DNA of 64,000 nucleotides from Bacteroidetes bacterium 46-16 (GCA_001897835.1 MKUN01000027.1:18818-82817), one strand, 5' to 3'. Shown: positions 35,095 through 44,481, counted from the first letter of the stretch. A program made the numbers and translations. Notes: generated from the letters alone by a model not told the origin.

Positions 35095-36900
35095 TTAGTT
35101 ATCGCTGGGCTTTTCTTCAACAACAGCTTCACTTTTCTTTCGTCCGAAGCCGGGTATTTTCATCGTCATCTTCGGTGCACTCATCATGTGGTGGTGCACC
35201 AGGTAGTGGATCACCTTCTCCTCCAGCCAGTGGTGCAGGGGCAGCAGTATGGCTATCAGCACTATCTTGAAGGCCATGAACTTCCAGGGCTCACCATGGG
35301 TAAAGTCATGTATCTGGTGATCGGCGATCATGATAATGAACTCGAAGAAGAAGATAAAGGAGAAAAAGCCCAGTATCCGGATATAGGTAGGGTGTACCTT
35401 GAACGTGCCCAATGTGGCAAGCAGTATGAAGATACCGATAATGGCAATGACCATGGCCGTATATTGCAGGTTATAGCGCCGTTCGGTGGCCTTGCGGTCC
35501 ATCTCGGCCCGCAGTTCCTGTTGCCGGGCCTCGTTCTCTACCTCTAGCTGCAGCATCTCTTCTCCTTTATTTATAGCAGCCTGCTTATCCGAATACATTT
35601 TGTTCAATCCCGCATAATGGTAGGCATCTTTCATATTCCCTTCCATATAGCTGAGTGAATCGAGGTAATGTGTGCTCTCTACCAGGTAGGGGAAATAATT
35701 GGCCGCAAGTGCATACTTATAAGCACTGTCGAATTTCTGTAGGGCCATTTGTTCATTATTGTGCCTGAGCAGGAATTCGCCATAGCGTTTATAGAAATTA
35801 GAAAGAGGTATATTACCTCCATTCCTGGTTTGCAGCCTTTTCTCAGCCATAGCATAATACATAGCTGCGGAATCTTGTTTACCGTTGGCCTCTAAAATGT
35901 AACCATTTAGACGATAATATAACGTTGTGTCTTCTTGTGCTAGCTGCTTATATTCTTCTGGATATTGTTTCTCATATAAATCTCTTAAATCAGAGAACAA
36001 AGCATTGTCAACCAAATATGTCCTGTATAATCCAAATGCAGTATTTTTTAATTGCTCACAATTATTATCCTTAGCGTATTTAATAATGGTTTTCGTCACA
36101 TTTTCTGCCTGTAGTATTTCACCTTTGTGATACAAGATATCAGCCAGATTAATATTTAGATCCATTAATTTATTAGAGTCTGGGTGCTTTTGAGCATTTA
36201 ATATATTGAACTGTTGTTTCTTATAAAGTAATGACTTATCATATTTTTTTAAAAAATAATAGAAGCTTGATAGCTTCTGGTAACAATCAAATTTCAGATC
36301 ATTGCTGAGGTTTTTCTCTGCTATTAGCAATGCATCTGTATAATTTCTAAAAGCTTCAATTTTCTTATTTTCTAATTCTTTGCATCCACCCATTAACAGC
36401 ATACATTGAGCTTTCAGCACATCATTATTTATTTGGCTAACATGATAATATGCTCGATTGACATTCTCAACAGCCGAATCAATATTATTGTTTACAATAT
36501 ATGCTCTAGTCAAACAGGCATAACTGCGATATAGCAATGTATTATCATTATTATTTTTCGCTATTTGAATGGTGTTTTTTGCTAATTGCAGTGCTTTTCT
36601 GCCTGATAAATAATGATAGTCAACTGAAAAATATGATTCACAAACTTGAAATAACAAGGTATCGTCTAGTACTGAATTTTCTACCGCAATATCATATAAA
36701 GAATCCCTTACTGTTTGTTTGTCTAATAGTAAATATTGGTAACCCAACTTTAAAAGTACATTTACCCTTTTAGCATTTGACTTACTCTCCGCATATTTAG
36801 CCCATAAACCATTTATATTATTGAAAATATTATTATCTGCCTTAGTACTTACACCTAAGAAAACACATATAAATAATAAAATCTTAGCTTGTTTGCTCAT
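35095..36900 (-). CDS. TPR protein with C-terminal membrane domain; compositionally mosaic gene
   Basis: A 601-residue protein. A signal-like segment (KILLFICVFLGVSTKA, ending near residue 22) is followed by TPR-type helices to about residue 440, a coiled-coil-like stretch (INKGEEMLQLEVENEARQQELRAEMDRKATERRY), then three membrane segments: about 477-497, 506-526 and 540-560. The tail is basic and disordered. The TPR-coiled coil-TM order recalls Bacteroidota sensor proteins, but no kinase or DNA-binding domain follows; the C-terminal membrane part is His-rich (LHHWLEEKVIHYLVHHH). The role is unknown. The first two thirds (from 36900 down to roughly 35800) are strikingly AT-rich while the rest matches the genome, which suggests recombination inside the gene. 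Confidence 0.82.
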   Translation of the reverse strand: MSKQAKILLFICVFLGVSTKADNNIFNNINGLWAKYAESKSNAKRVNVLLKLGYQYLLLDKQTVRDSLYDIAVENSVLDDTLLFQVCESYFSVDYHYLSGRKALQLAKNTIQIAKNNNDNTLLYRSYACLTRAYIVNNNIDSAVENVNRAYYHVSQINNDVLKAQCMLLMGGCKELENKKIEAFRNYTDALLIAEKNLSNDLKFDCYQKLSSFYYFLKKYDKSLLYKKQQFNILNAQKHPDSNKLMDLNINLADILYHKGEILQAENVTKTIIKYAKDNNCEQLKNTAFGLYRTYLVDNALFSDLRDLYEKQYPEEYKQLAQEDTTLYYRLNGYILEANGKQDSAAMYYAMAEKRLQTRNGGNIPLSNFYKRYGEFLLRHNNEQMALQKFDSAYKYALAANYFPYLVESTHYLDSLSYMEGNMKDAYHYAGLNKMYSDKQAAINKGEEMLQLEVENEARQQELRAEMDRKATERRYNLQYTAMVIAIIGIFILLATLGTFKVHPTYIRILGFFSFIFFFEFIIMIADHQIHDFTHGEPWKFMAFKIVLIAILLPLHHWLEEKVIHYLVHHHMMSAPKMTMKIPGFGRKKSEAVVEEKPSDN

Positions 36901-36948
36901 TTACCTTTACAAAATATTAATTAATTATAGTAAAGTTTACCAAATCCC

Positions 36949-36978
36949 TTGACAAAATATTTTAAAAACGTAAATTTA
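36949..36978 (+). promoter_or_regulatory. promoter of the secreted protein at 37.0 kb
   Basis: A TTG (36949-36951) and TAAATTTA (36971-36978) are separated by 19 bases, the usual spacing of Bacteroidota -33/-7 elements. It places the transcript start near 36985, so the first in-frame ATG (36978) cannot be the start of the protein. Confidence 0.55.
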
Positions 36979-37022
36979 TGAATTATTACGCTCATTTACA
37001 CACAAAAACTGAACATGCTTTT

Positions 37023-37679
37023 ATGAACAAGAAAATCGTATTCATTGCATCTGCCCTTATGTTGTTTGCCGCTACCGATAATACATGGGCAGCACCGCCA
37101 ACCGGCGGCAGTAATTATCAAACCATAGATGCCGCAACAGCCCAGGCATATATGAACAATTACAAGAACAATGTACAAAACAAATTCGCAGAGTACTACA
37201 CACTCGACCTCACACCCATTACCAATTATGTGAATGCCGGTGCTGCGGCCGTGCGTATGTACAATGGCCTGATGGCCGATGGCAGCAAAGTGGCCGTGAT
37301 GGTACCGGTGGACGTGAATTATAACAACATAACCAATGGCAGCCAGATGGCGGCGATGAGCACTGTATGGATATGCCCGCCAAATTGCGATGTAACCAAA
37401 AGCGGTGCCACAGCAACCATGATGAGCACATCGAATGCACAGGCCGCTACTAACAATTACAATAATAATGGCAATTACGATAGCTACAATGCCTTCCTGA
37501 TCTACCCCGCTGTGCTCAATGCCCTACGCAACGTAGGCACCACTTACTATCATGTATGCAATGGCATTATTACGGGTACAGGCCAGCGCTGCATCATCTA
37601 TAGGGGTGTGAATGCCAGCGGTGGTGCCACCTACTATATCGAGGACTCCGGCAGTATGAGCAGCAGGGCATCAATGTAA
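37023..37679 (+). CDS. small secreted protein, unknown function
   Basis: A 218-residue exported protein. The start MNKKIVFIA is chosen because a promoter overlaps the upstream ATG and because it gives a clean signal peptide ending at TWAAPP (about residue 23). The mature part is rich in Asn, Ala, Tyr and Thr (NNYNNNGNYDSYNAF) and has paired cysteines (WICPPNCDV; HVCNGIITGTGQRC) that may form disulfides. I see no catalytic motif and do not recognise the family. It is a single gene, closed by a perfect 19-bp terminator. Codon use is ordinary, unlike the AT-rich neighbour upstream. Confidence 0.72.
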   Translation: MNKKIVFIASALMLFAATDNTWAAPPTGGSNYQTIDAATAQAYMNNYKNNVQNKFAEYYTLDLTPITNYVNAGAAAVRMYNGLMADGSKVAVMVPVDVNYNNITNGSQMAAMSTVWICPPNCDVTKSGATATMMSTSNAQAATNNYNNNGNYDSYNAFLIYPAVLNALRNVGTTYYHVCNGIITGTGQRCIIYRGVNASGGATYYIEDSGSMSSRASM

Positions 37680-37692
37680 TGCATAGCTCATC

Positions 37693-37735
37693 ATCAAATA
37701 ATAAAGGCCCCAAAACGGGGCCTTTATTATTTGAT
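37693..37735. terminator. bidirectional terminator
   Basis: A perfect 19-bp stem: ATCAAATAATAAAGGCCCC pairs with GGGGCCTTTATTATTTGAT around AAAAC. It separates the secreted-protein gene from the convergent M20 peptidase gene. Confidence 0.92.
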
Positions 37736-37748
37736 TTATCACTGTTGC

Positions 37749-39119
37749 TTATTTGCTCATCTCGGCAAAGTATTTATGAAAATAAGGGATGGTCTCTATG
37801 CCCTTAAAATAATTGAATACATCATACTTCTCATTGGGCGAATGTATATTATCGTTATCGAGGCCAAAGCCCAGCAGCACGGTCTTGAGGCCCAGCACGC
37901 TCTCGAAGAGGGCTACAATAGGTATGCTGCCCCCTCCGCGCGTTGGTATCGGTGCTTTGCCAAACGAGGTTTCTACGGCTTTTGCCGCAGCCTTATAGGC
38001 TACGGAGTCGGTTGGTGTTACCACCGGTTCGCCACCATGCAGCGCGGTCACTTTTACGCTTACATAGTCCGGGGCTATACTTTCAAAATGTTTGGTGAAC
38101 AGTTCTGCTGTCTCGTCCGATCCCTGTCCCGGTACCAGGCGCATCGATATCTTGGCGCTCGCCTTCGAGGGCAGCACCGTTTTGGCCCCCTCGCCCGTAT
38201 AGCCGCCCCATATGCCGTTCACATCCAGCGTAGGGCGTGTGCCCGTGCGCTCCAGCGTGGTATAGCCTTTCTCGCCCCATACTTCTTTAATGCCCAGTTC
38301 CTGCTTATACTCACCCAGGTCAAAGGGGGCCTCGTTGAGCGCTTTGCGTTCGTCAGCGCTCATATCCTGTACCTTATCGTAAAAACCGGGGATGCTGATA
38401 TGGTTGTTCTCATCGTGCAGCGAGGCGATCATTTGGCACAGTATGTTGATGGGATTGGCCACCGCACCGCCATAAACGCCGCTGTGCAGGTCGCGGTTTG
38501 GCCCTGTTACCTCTACCTCCATATAGGTAAGGCCGCGCAGCCCTGTCTCTATCGACGGGTGCTCCATGCTGATCATCGATGTGTCGGATACCAGCACGAT
38601 ATCGGCCTTCAGCTTCTCTTTATTCTCTTCCAGGAATTTACCCAGGTTCGCCGAGCCTACTTCTTCTTCCCCCTCTATCATCAGCTTCACATTGCAGGCT
38701 TGTGTGTTCGTTTTCGTCATCAGTTCCAGCGCCTTTACATGCATGAACATCTGGCCCTTATCGTCGCAGGCGCCGCGTGCATATATCTTCTCGTCCTTGA
38801 TCACCGGCTCAAAGGGGCCGCTGTGCCATAGTTCCAGCGGGTCGGGCGGTTGCACATCATAATGGCCATATACCAATACAGTGGGCAGTGACGGATCAAT
38901 TATCTTTTCGCCATATACTATGGGGTGGCCGCCCGTAGGGCATATCTCGGCCTTGTCGCAGCCTGCTTTAAGCATGTTTTCCTTTACTGCTTCCGCACAG
39001 CGCTGCATATCGGGCTTATGCTTGCTGTCTGCACTCACCGATGGTATACGCAGCAATTCAAAAAGTTCATCGAGAAACCTTTGTTTGTTCTGGGATAGAT
39101 AATCGTTCCAAACTTGCAT
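37749..39119 (-). CDS. M20-family dipeptidase (metallopeptidase)
   Basis: A 456-residue cytoplasmic zinc peptidase of the M20 family, close to the dipeptidases annotated as M20/M25/M40. Metal ligands and catalytic residues are visible: VYGHYDVQP (H86, D88), GACDDKGQ (D119/D120) and EGEEEVGS (E151/E152 region). The lid/dimerisation domain fills about 190-345 (DLHSGVYGG near the start), and the C terminus has the family's HSPNEKYDV. Length fits. It should hydrolyse di- or small peptides in the cytoplasm. A TTTG-N21-TACATTTG promoter lies just upstream and a 19-bp terminator downstream, so it is a single-gene unit. Confidence 0.92.
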   Translation of the reverse strand: MQVWNDYLSQNKQRFLDELFELLRIPSVSADSKHKPDMQRCAEAVKENMLKAGCDKAEICPTGGHPIVYGEKIIDPSLPTVLVYGHYDVQPPDPLELWHSGPFEPVIKDEKIYARGACDDKGQMFMHVKALELMTKTNTQACNVKLMIEGEEEVGSANLGKFLEENKEKLKADIVLVSDTSMISMEHPSIETGLRGLTYMEVEVTGPNRDLHSGVYGGAVANPINILCQMIASLHDENNHISIPGFYDKVQDMSADERKALNEAPFDLGEYKQELGIKEVWGEKGYTTLERTGTRPTLDVNGIWGGYTGEGAKTVLPSKASAKISMRLVPGQGSDETAELFTKHFESIAPDYVSVKVTALHGGEPVVTPTDSVAYKAAAKAVETSFGKAPIPTRGGGSIPIVALFESVLGLKTVLLGFGLDNDNIHSPNEKYDVFNYFKGIETIPYFHKYFAEMSK

Positions 39120-39139
39120 GATAAGAATATTTTAGACGC

Positions 39140-39172
39140 CAAATGTAAAAAGCTAAATTGACAATAGGCAAA
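39140..39172 (-). promoter_or_regulatory. promoter of the M20 peptidase gene
   Basis: On the minus strand TTTG (39172-39169) and TACATTTG (39147-39140) are spaced by 21 bases. The start codon lies about 20 bases downstream of the -7 element. Confidence 0.5.
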
Positions 39173-39206
39173 AAGGGCTTGTTAATTTAAGGCTTTGGAG
39201 CCCTTA

Positions 39207-39923
39207 TTATGCCCCCTTATTTTCAAATTTCAGCTTATGCAGCCTGCCCCGCCTGCGGTGCAACATACTGATCGGTACGCTTGTAAATGCATAAATGATA
39301 CCCGAGAAAAAAGGCTGGGCGGGGAAAACTATAGCAATGGAAACAGATACCATACCTATTGCCAGGAACATTATATGCTGGTACATTACAGTAGTGGTTT
39401 CAAATACTTCGCTTTCCGTAAGCTCCAGTTCCTCTTTATTTACAAGCGCGTGCCGGTACATCAATGCCAGCATCAGGAATACTACGATATAGCCTGAGCC
39501 GTACACGATCATTAGTTTTGACATGTCGGTCACCGGCAGTTCCATCTTTTGCAGGAAGAGCATATCCACAAGTGTGTGCGCCAGGAACTTCAGCGGGTAT
39601 ACAAAAAACAGGACAATGAAAATAAGCCCCGCATTCAGCACATTGGTATATGCATCGAAAAGCCCGTAGCGGCGAAAGAACTGGTGCTGCAGGCCCCATA
39701 TCCAAAACAAGAACATAAAGCCAAGCCCGAAGGGGATAAAACCGAAAAGGTCGTGCGTCAGCTCTTCGAAAGACTTGGGCACCTCCAGCGAAACGATCAG
39801 CAGGGTAACGGCAAAGGCAAAAACAGCATCTGTAAAAGCCTCTATACGCCCCACCTCGTGGCTGCGCCACCTGATACGGTCATTCTGTTGTTTCTTGCCC
39901 ATTTTTACGTGCTGGCGGATCAT
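39207..39923 (-). CDS. TMEM175-family (DUF1211) potassium channel
   Basis: A 238-residue membrane protein with six predicted helices. The family signature in the first helix reads RIEAFTDAVFAFAVTLL (residues 26-42), where the usual FSD is FTD. Bacterial TMEM175 proteins carry one six-helix unit and form tetrameric potassium-permeable channels. The rest of the chain (GFIPFGLGFMFLFWIWGLQHQF near 68-89, IFIVLFFVYPLKFLAH near 108) fits the family. The C-terminal tail is basic (LHRRRGRLHKLKFENKG). A single gene with no partner; it faces away from the T9SS gene 256 bases away. A start seven codons later (MGKKQQ) is equally possible. Confidence 0.9.
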   Translation of the reverse strand: MIRQHVKMGKKQQNDRIRWRSHEVGRIEAFTDAVFAFAVTLLIVSLEVPKSFEELTHDLFGFIPFGLGFMFLFWIWGLQHQFFRRYGLFDAYTNVLNAGLIFIVLFFVYPLKFLAHTLVDMLFLQKMELPVTDMSKLMIVYGSGYIVVFLMLALMYRHALVNKEELELTESEVFETTTVMYQHIMFLAIGMVSVSIAIVFPAQPFFSGIIYAFTSVPISMLHRRRGRLHKLKFENKGA

Positions 39924-40179
39924 AAAGCCTATTGTTTCTTACAAAATATAAAAACCACCGTAATATCCACTCCCGCCGCCCGCAAAATTTATTGAAAAGT
40001 TTACAGGCTAAATGATTCCTGTAATGTAAACACTTATATTAATTCGTATCTTTACATGACGCAGTATACATTTTCATTCCTATAGCCATAAGTCATACTA
40101 TACCCGGCTAATACGTTCAGGAAGTTTTTCACTTAATAATAGTATTGAACCATTCTTAACCAAATAAAAATAGAGGGCT

Positions 40180-42006
40180 ATGAAAAGAAAACTTTTACTC
40201 GTTACAATTGCAGTGATTACCCCCTTGATGCTTTTTGCATGGGGCGAGGATGTTAACGTAAATAATGTTGCCTCACAGCATCAGCTTGCCGGCGATATAG
40301 ATGTGGCCTTCAATGGCTGGACCTACGTTGCTTATACCTTCGATAGCGGCATTACTATACGCGAGACACGCGATCATGGTAATACCTGGACCACGGTAGA
40401 TTCTTATTATTATGCGGGCAGCACCTATCCGCAGGTAAGGATAGCCGTAGCCGGTACCGATACCAATAACCTCAGGCTATATGTTGCCAGTGTCAACCAA
40501 AAACCTTCGGTACCTACGTATACTGTCTTCGTAGATCAGTATAATGCCACTACCCATGCATTCATACACGAATACCAGGAAGTATCCGCAACCAAAATAT
40601 ACAACATAGATGTGGCTACCGATTACAAATACCCGGCAGTGGCAGCCTCACCATATAGTGTGGATATTGTTTTCACCAAAACCACAGCATCGAAAGACTC
40701 ATTGATATCACTCGTATCCCTCGATGGTGGCACCACATATACCAACCGGCAGGCTATCGCTAACTCCTCTGCCTATTATCGCAATGTATCCGTAGCCTAT
40801 GGGCGAAGCGCCAGTGCATCCAACGGGCGCTATTTCGTAGCATGGGATGAATATGCTACTTCAACCGCTCCATATGGCCACATATACACTTCGCGCAATG
40901 TTAGTAATGTAAATGACCCATTCATCCCACAGGTCAATATCGACTCGCTCGATGTCGGTACCCTGGGCTATGTATCCAATCCCAGTATCGCTGTATCGGT
41001 AACCGCCGCCGATAACGACAGTAGCGGCCCCACGGCGGTCATTTTGCTGGAAAGGGCCTTTAACGGCAACACATCCGATCTTGACATCCTCGGTTTTCAC
41101 AACAACCGGGCACATTACACATCATACTGGAGCAGGCTGGATGTGGACAATACCACAAACAACTGTAAACAACCATGCATCGCTTTCGACAGTGTTTACA
41201 ATAATTTTCTTGTCACCTATTTCGATACCAATGCACATGTGCTTCCTTATGTAGTGAACAACTGGAACTTAGCTAACCCCAGTACATGGGGAGTGGTCCG
41301 GAATAATTATGCCGATGATTCCGCATCATTGGTCGCACCCTGGCCAAGGCTGGAGATAGACCCCACATTTACAATGGCATCATTCACATGGTCGCATCCC
41401 GTAGCGGGCAATAGCCTGCAGTTGTTCGATGGTGAATACCGTACCCCCAGGCCGGTCATTACATCACTCAGCCCCAACAATGCCTATGCCGGCGACCCCG
41501 GTTTCACACTCACGGTCAATGGCTATGATTTTGTCAATAATTCCACCATCATATGGGATGCCACAGCATTGACCACCACTTATGTAAGCAGCACACAGCT
41601 TACCGGCCCCGTTACTGCGGCCATGATTGCCAATTACGGCAATATACCCGTAACCGTAGTTAATCCAACTACCCTTGGCGGTGGTACATCAAATGCCGAT
41701 ACTTTCCACATACTCTTTAACCTGGCCGTCAATAGCCTTACAGGCACCTACAATACCGTCAGCCTCTTCCCCAACCCCGCCAGCGATCACATCGATATTT
41801 CCTACTCTTTTACAACAAAAGACATGCTGGAAATAGTACTATATGACATGACGGGCAAAGCAGTGAGCACATTGCTGCCTGCAAATACAGTATCGGGCAA
41901 TAATACCATACGGGTAAATATCGCCGACCTGCCGCAGGGTATATATGACGCTGTCATCAGGAATGGCGCTAAAACCTCTGTCAGTAAAATAGTGGTGAAC
42001 CATTAA
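40180..42006 (+). CDS. T9SS-secreted protein with Asp-box-like repeats and an IPT/TIG domain
   Basis: A 608-residue exported protein. A signal peptide ends near residue 20 (LMLFAWG). Residues about 25-420 have beta-propeller features; one Asp-box-like turn reads TRDHGNTWTTVDSY, and another DGGTTYTNR. About 425-505 is an IPT/TIG Ig-like domain (VITSLSPNNAYAGDPGFTLT...IPVTVVNP). Residues 525-608 form a T9SS sorting domain (SLFPNPASDHIDISYSF to LPQGIYDAVI). It should be surface-attached. The propeller could be sialidase-like, but I see no catalytic set, so binding or adhesion is as likely. A TATCTTTA sequence about 130 bases upstream may be a -7 element. The gene has a strong terminator. Confidence 0.88.
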   Translation: MKRKLLLVTIAVITPLMLFAWGEDVNVNNVASQHQLAGDIDVAFNGWTYVAYTFDSGITIRETRDHGNTWTTVDSYYYAGSTYPQVRIAVAGTDTNNLRLYVASVNQKPSVPTYTVFVDQYNATTHAFIHEYQEVSATKIYNIDVATDYKYPAVAASPYSVDIVFTKTTASKDSLISLVSLDGGTTYTNRQAIANSSAYYRNVSVAYGRSASASNGRYFVAWDEYATSTAPYGHIYTSRNVSNVNDPFIPQVNIDSLDVGTLGYVSNPSIAVSVTAADNDSSGPTAVILLERAFNGNTSDLDILGFHNNRAHYTSYWSRLDVDNTTNNCKQPCIAFDSVYNNFLVTYFDTNAHVLPYVVNNWNLANPSTWGVVRNNYADDSASLVAPWPRLEIDPTFTMASFTWSHPVAGNSLQLFDGEYRTPRPVITSLSPNNAYAGDPGFTLTVNGYDFVNNSTIIWDATALTTTYVSSTQLTGPVTAAMIANYGNIPVTVVNPTTLGGGTSNADTFHILFNLAVNSLTGTYNTVSLFPNPASDHIDISYSFTTKDMLEIVLYDMTGKAVSTLLPANTVSGNNTIRVNIADLPQGIYDAVIRNGAKTSVSKIVVNH

Positions 42007-42028
42007 GAATTTTAGGTATTTCATCTTT

Positions 42029-42063
42029 AAAAGGGCTGTTTTTAATAAAAACAGCCCTTTTTT
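42029..42063 (+). terminator. intrinsic terminator
   Basis: AAAAGGGCTGTTTTT pairs with AAAAACAGCCCTTTT around AAT (15-bp stem), followed by a T run, 22 bases past the T9SS gene. Confidence 0.92.
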
Positions 42064-42121
42064 CCACTTTTATATCGCCTCCCTATATTTCGCCCAGCCA
42101 ACTAATTAATATATTTTTATG

Positions 42122-42129
42122 TAACTTTG
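42122..42129 (+). promoter_or_regulatory. -7 promoter element of queA
   Basis: TAACTTTG fits TAnnTTTG and lies 27 bases before the queA ATG. It overlaps an upstream TTG in frame, which therefore cannot be the start. Confidence 0.6.
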
Positions 42130-42156
42130 CACACTTTTAAACAACAGTTCCAGCAT

Positions 42157-43206
42157 ATGAAGTTGTCGCAATTCAAGTTCGATCTACCGTTAAATCTAAT
42201 AGCGCAACACCCCGCAAAATCTCGTGAAGAAAGCCGCCTGATGATCGTACACCGCGACACAGGGAAAATAGAGCACAAAACCTTCAAAGATATCCTGGGT
42301 TACTTCAACGACAAGGATGTGATGGTCGTGAACAATACAAAAGTGTTCCCGGCACGCCTCTATGGCCGTAAAGAAAAGACCGGCGCCAAGATCGAAGTGT
42401 TCCTGCTGCGTGAGCTGAACAAACCCAATCGTCTTTGGGACGTGATTGTTGACCCTGCCCGTAAGATACGCGTAGGCAACAAACTATACTTTGGTGAGAA
42501 CGACGAACTGATCGCCGAAGTGATAGACAACACCACATCTCGCGGTCGCACCATCCGTTTCCTTTTCGATGGCGATGACGCACAGTTTCGCGCTATGCTC
42601 GAAACACTGGGCGAAACACCCTTGCCCAAATACATAAAACGCAAACCCGACGAAGAAGATAAAGAACGCTACCAGACCGTATATGCCAAACACGAAGGCG
42701 CAGTTGCAGCACCTACTGCAGGCCTGCACTTCAGCCGCGAGCTCATAAAGCGGCTCGAGATCGTTGGGGTCCGCTTTGCAGAAGTCACTTTACATACCGG
42801 CCTGGGCACCTTCCGCCCCATTGAGGTGGAAGACCTCTCCAAGCACAAAATGGATGCAGAATATTTCAAAGTAGATGATTATGCAGCCAAAGTAGTGAAC
42901 AAGGCCAAGGCCGAAGGACATAACATATGCTCCATAGGCACCACAACCATGCGCGCCATAGAAAGCTCCGTTACCGCACAAGGCCTGCTGAAGCCCGAGG
43001 AAGGCTGGACCAACCTGTTCATTCATCCGCCTCACGAGTTCTCTATCGCCAACTCACTGGTAACAAATTTCCATTTGCCCAAAACGAGCCTGCTCATCAT
43101 GGTTTGCGCGTTTGCAGGTTACGATCTTGCCATGCACGCATACCAGACAGCTATTAAAGAAAAATATCGCTTCTTTAGCTATGGTGACGCTATGCTGGTA
43201 TTGTAA
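42157..43206 (+). CDS. queA: S-adenosylmethionine:tRNA ribosyltransferase-isomerase (QueA)
   Basis: A 349-residue enzyme that transfers the ribosyl part of SAM to preQ1 in tRNA, forming epoxyqueuosine at the wobble position. The start [11 protein letters not shown] matches the conserved family N terminus (xLsdFdydLP). Other family blocks are [51 protein letters not shown] and HKMDAEYF. Length is normal. The other queuosine genes are not in this window. It is a single-gene unit with its own TAACTTTG promoter; gmhA begins 98 bases later behind a terminator-like hairpin. Confidence 0.97.
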   Translation: MKLSQFKFDLPLNLIAQHPAKSREESRLMIVHRDTGKIEHKTFKDILGYFNDKDVMVVNNTKVFPARLYGRKEKTGAKIEVFLLRELNKPNRLWDVIVDPARKIRVGNKLYFGENDELIAEVIDNTTSRGRTIRFLFDGDDAQFRAMLETLGETPLPKYIKRKPDEEDKERYQTVYAKHEGAVAAPTAGLHFSRELIKRLEIVGVRFAEVTLHTGLGTFRPIEVEDLSKHKMDAEYFKVDDYAAKVVNKAKAEGHNICSIGTTTMRAIESSVTAQGLLKPEEGWTNLFIHPPHEFSIANSLVTNFHLPKTSLLIMVCAFAGYDLAMHAYQTAIKEKYRFFSYGDAMLVL

Positions 43207-43254
43207 TAAACAATACTTTAGCACACAATATCCACATAATAAAAAACGTTTTAT

Positions 43255-43291
43255 ACAGCGTACGTCTTTTTTACGTACGCTGTTGTATTTT
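43255..43291 (+). terminator. terminator after queA
   Basis: ACAGCGTACGT and ACGTACGCTGT form an 11-bp stem around CTTTTTT; a short T run follows. The T run overlaps the -7 element of gmhA. Confidence 0.7.
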
Positions 43292-43293
43292 TG
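43286..43293 (+). promoter_or_regulatory. -7 promoter element of gmhA
   Basis: TATTTTTG fits TAnnTTTG and lies 12 bases before the gmhA start codon, giving an almost leaderless transcript. Confidence 0.5.
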
Positions 43294-43304
43294 ATCACAT
43301 ACAT

Positions 43305-43877
43305 ATGCAACAGCAAATTCAAAACATACTCCGTGCATCCATCGATACCAAGCAAAAAGTTCTTAACGATGAGCAACTGCTAAATACCATTGAGGAGGTA
43401 ACCAAAGCGATCGTCAACGCTTTCAAAAACGGCAATAAAGTGCTCTTTTGCGGTAATGGCGGCAGTGCGGCCGATGCCCAGCACCTGGCTGCCGAATTCA
43501 GCGGCCGTTTTTACTCCGACAGGAATCCCTTACCATCCGAAGCTTTGCATTGCAATACTTCGTATATAACTGCAGTGGCAAACGATTATGGCTATGAATA
43601 CGTCTATAGTAGAATAATAAAAGGGGTTGGGAGAGCCGGTGATATATTAGTAGGGCTCAGCACATCGGGCAATTCTGTTAATATTATTAACGCGCAGGAA
43701 GAAGCAAAAAAAATTGGTATGATTAATGTATCTCTTACAGGAGAGACAGGAGGAAAGATGAAAGCGTTATCAGACTACCTGGTCAATGTACCAAGCACCG
43801 ATACGCCAAGGATACAGGAATCGCATATTACGATAGGTCATATCATTTGCCAGTTAGTAGAAGAACAATTATTTTGA
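43305..43877 (+). CDS. gmhA: sedoheptulose-7-phosphate isomerase (GmhA)
   Basis: A 190-residue SIS-domain protein. It converts sedoheptulose 7-phosphate to D-glycero-D-manno-heptose 7-phosphate, the first step of ADP-heptose synthesis for lipopolysaccharide core or other heptosylated products. The signature CGNGGSAADAQHLAAEFSGR (about 49-68) supplies phosphate-binding serines and metal-binding His/Glu; LVGLSTSGNS is the second phosphate loop; QESHITIGHIICQLVE near the end gives another His. Length is normal. It is cotranscribed with a HAD phosphatase of the next step, 22 bases downstream. The kinase/adenylyltransferase HldE is not in the window. Confidence 0.95.
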   Translation: MQQQIQNILRASIDTKQKVLNDEQLLNTIEEVTKAIVNAFKNGNKVLFCGNGGSAADAQHLAAEFSGRFYSDRNPLPSEALHCNTSYITAVANDYGYEYVYSRIIKGVGRAGDILVGLSTSGNSVNIINAQEEAKKIGMINVSLTGETGGKMKALSDYLVNVPSTDTPRIQESHITIGHIICQLVEEQLF

Positions 43878-43899
43878 TCACATTTAGAACTGAAGAAAG

Positions 43900-44481
43900 A
43901 TGAACCCTTTTGATAAGATACAAGGACAGGCAGACAAGAGCTGGACATTATTCCTCGACAGGGACGGAGTAATAAACGTAGAAACAGTAGGCTCATACAT
44001 CACATCCTGGGATGAATTCAAATTCACCGAAGGAGCACTTGAAGCGTTGCAGATACTTAACGATGTTTTCGGCACCATAGTAGTTGTGACCAACCAGCGT
44101 GGCGTAGGCAGGGGTATAATGACCCTCAACTCGCTCAAAGAGATCAGCACCAATATGACCGATACCATTACAGCAGGCGGGGGCCGTATCGATAAGATAT
44201 ATTCCTGCACCGCGGTATCAGATGACGATCACAATAGGAAGCCTAATACTGGCATGGCCATCCAGGCTAAAGAGGATTTTCCCAATATCGACTTTAAAAA
44301 GAGCGTAATAGTAGGTAATAGCCTGAGCGACATGGAATTTGGTAAAAGACTGGCCATGCACACCGTCTTCCTTACCACCAAGCACGAACCTTTCAGCCTG
44401 CCGCACGACCTGATCGACCAGCAGCACAGCTCGCTGCTGCAATGGGCCCAAGCCTTGGCTGGCGCTGCCGTACCGGGCTGA
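43900..44481 (+). CDS. gmhB: HAD-IIIA phosphatase, probable heptose bisphosphate phosphatase (GmhB-like)
   Basis: A 193-residue HAD phosphatase. The catalytic motif FLDRDGVIN gives Asp20 (nucleophile) and Asp22; TNQRGVGRG is motif II; RKPNTGMAIQA and VIVGNSLSDMEF are the Lys and Asp motifs III/IV. It should remove the 1- or 7-phosphate from D-glycero-D-manno-heptose bisphosphate. The position next to gmhA supports that. It differs from classical GmhB in the loop before the RKP motif: where GmhB carries a CxH...CxC zinc site, this reads CTAVSDDDHNRKPNTGM with a single Cys, so the structural zinc is probably absent. A strong hairpin terminator follows. A histidinol-phosphatase-like role is less likely in this context. 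Confidence 0.85.
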   Translation: MNPFDKIQGQADKSWTLFLDRDGVINVETVGSYITSWDEFKFTEGALEALQILNDVFGTIVVVTNQRGVGRGIMTLNSLKEISTNMTDTITAGGGRIDKIYSCTAVSDDDHNRKPNTGMAIQAKEDFPNIDFKKSVIVGNSLSDMEFGKRLAMHTVFLTTKHEPFSLPHDLIDQQHSSLLQWAQALAGAAVPG

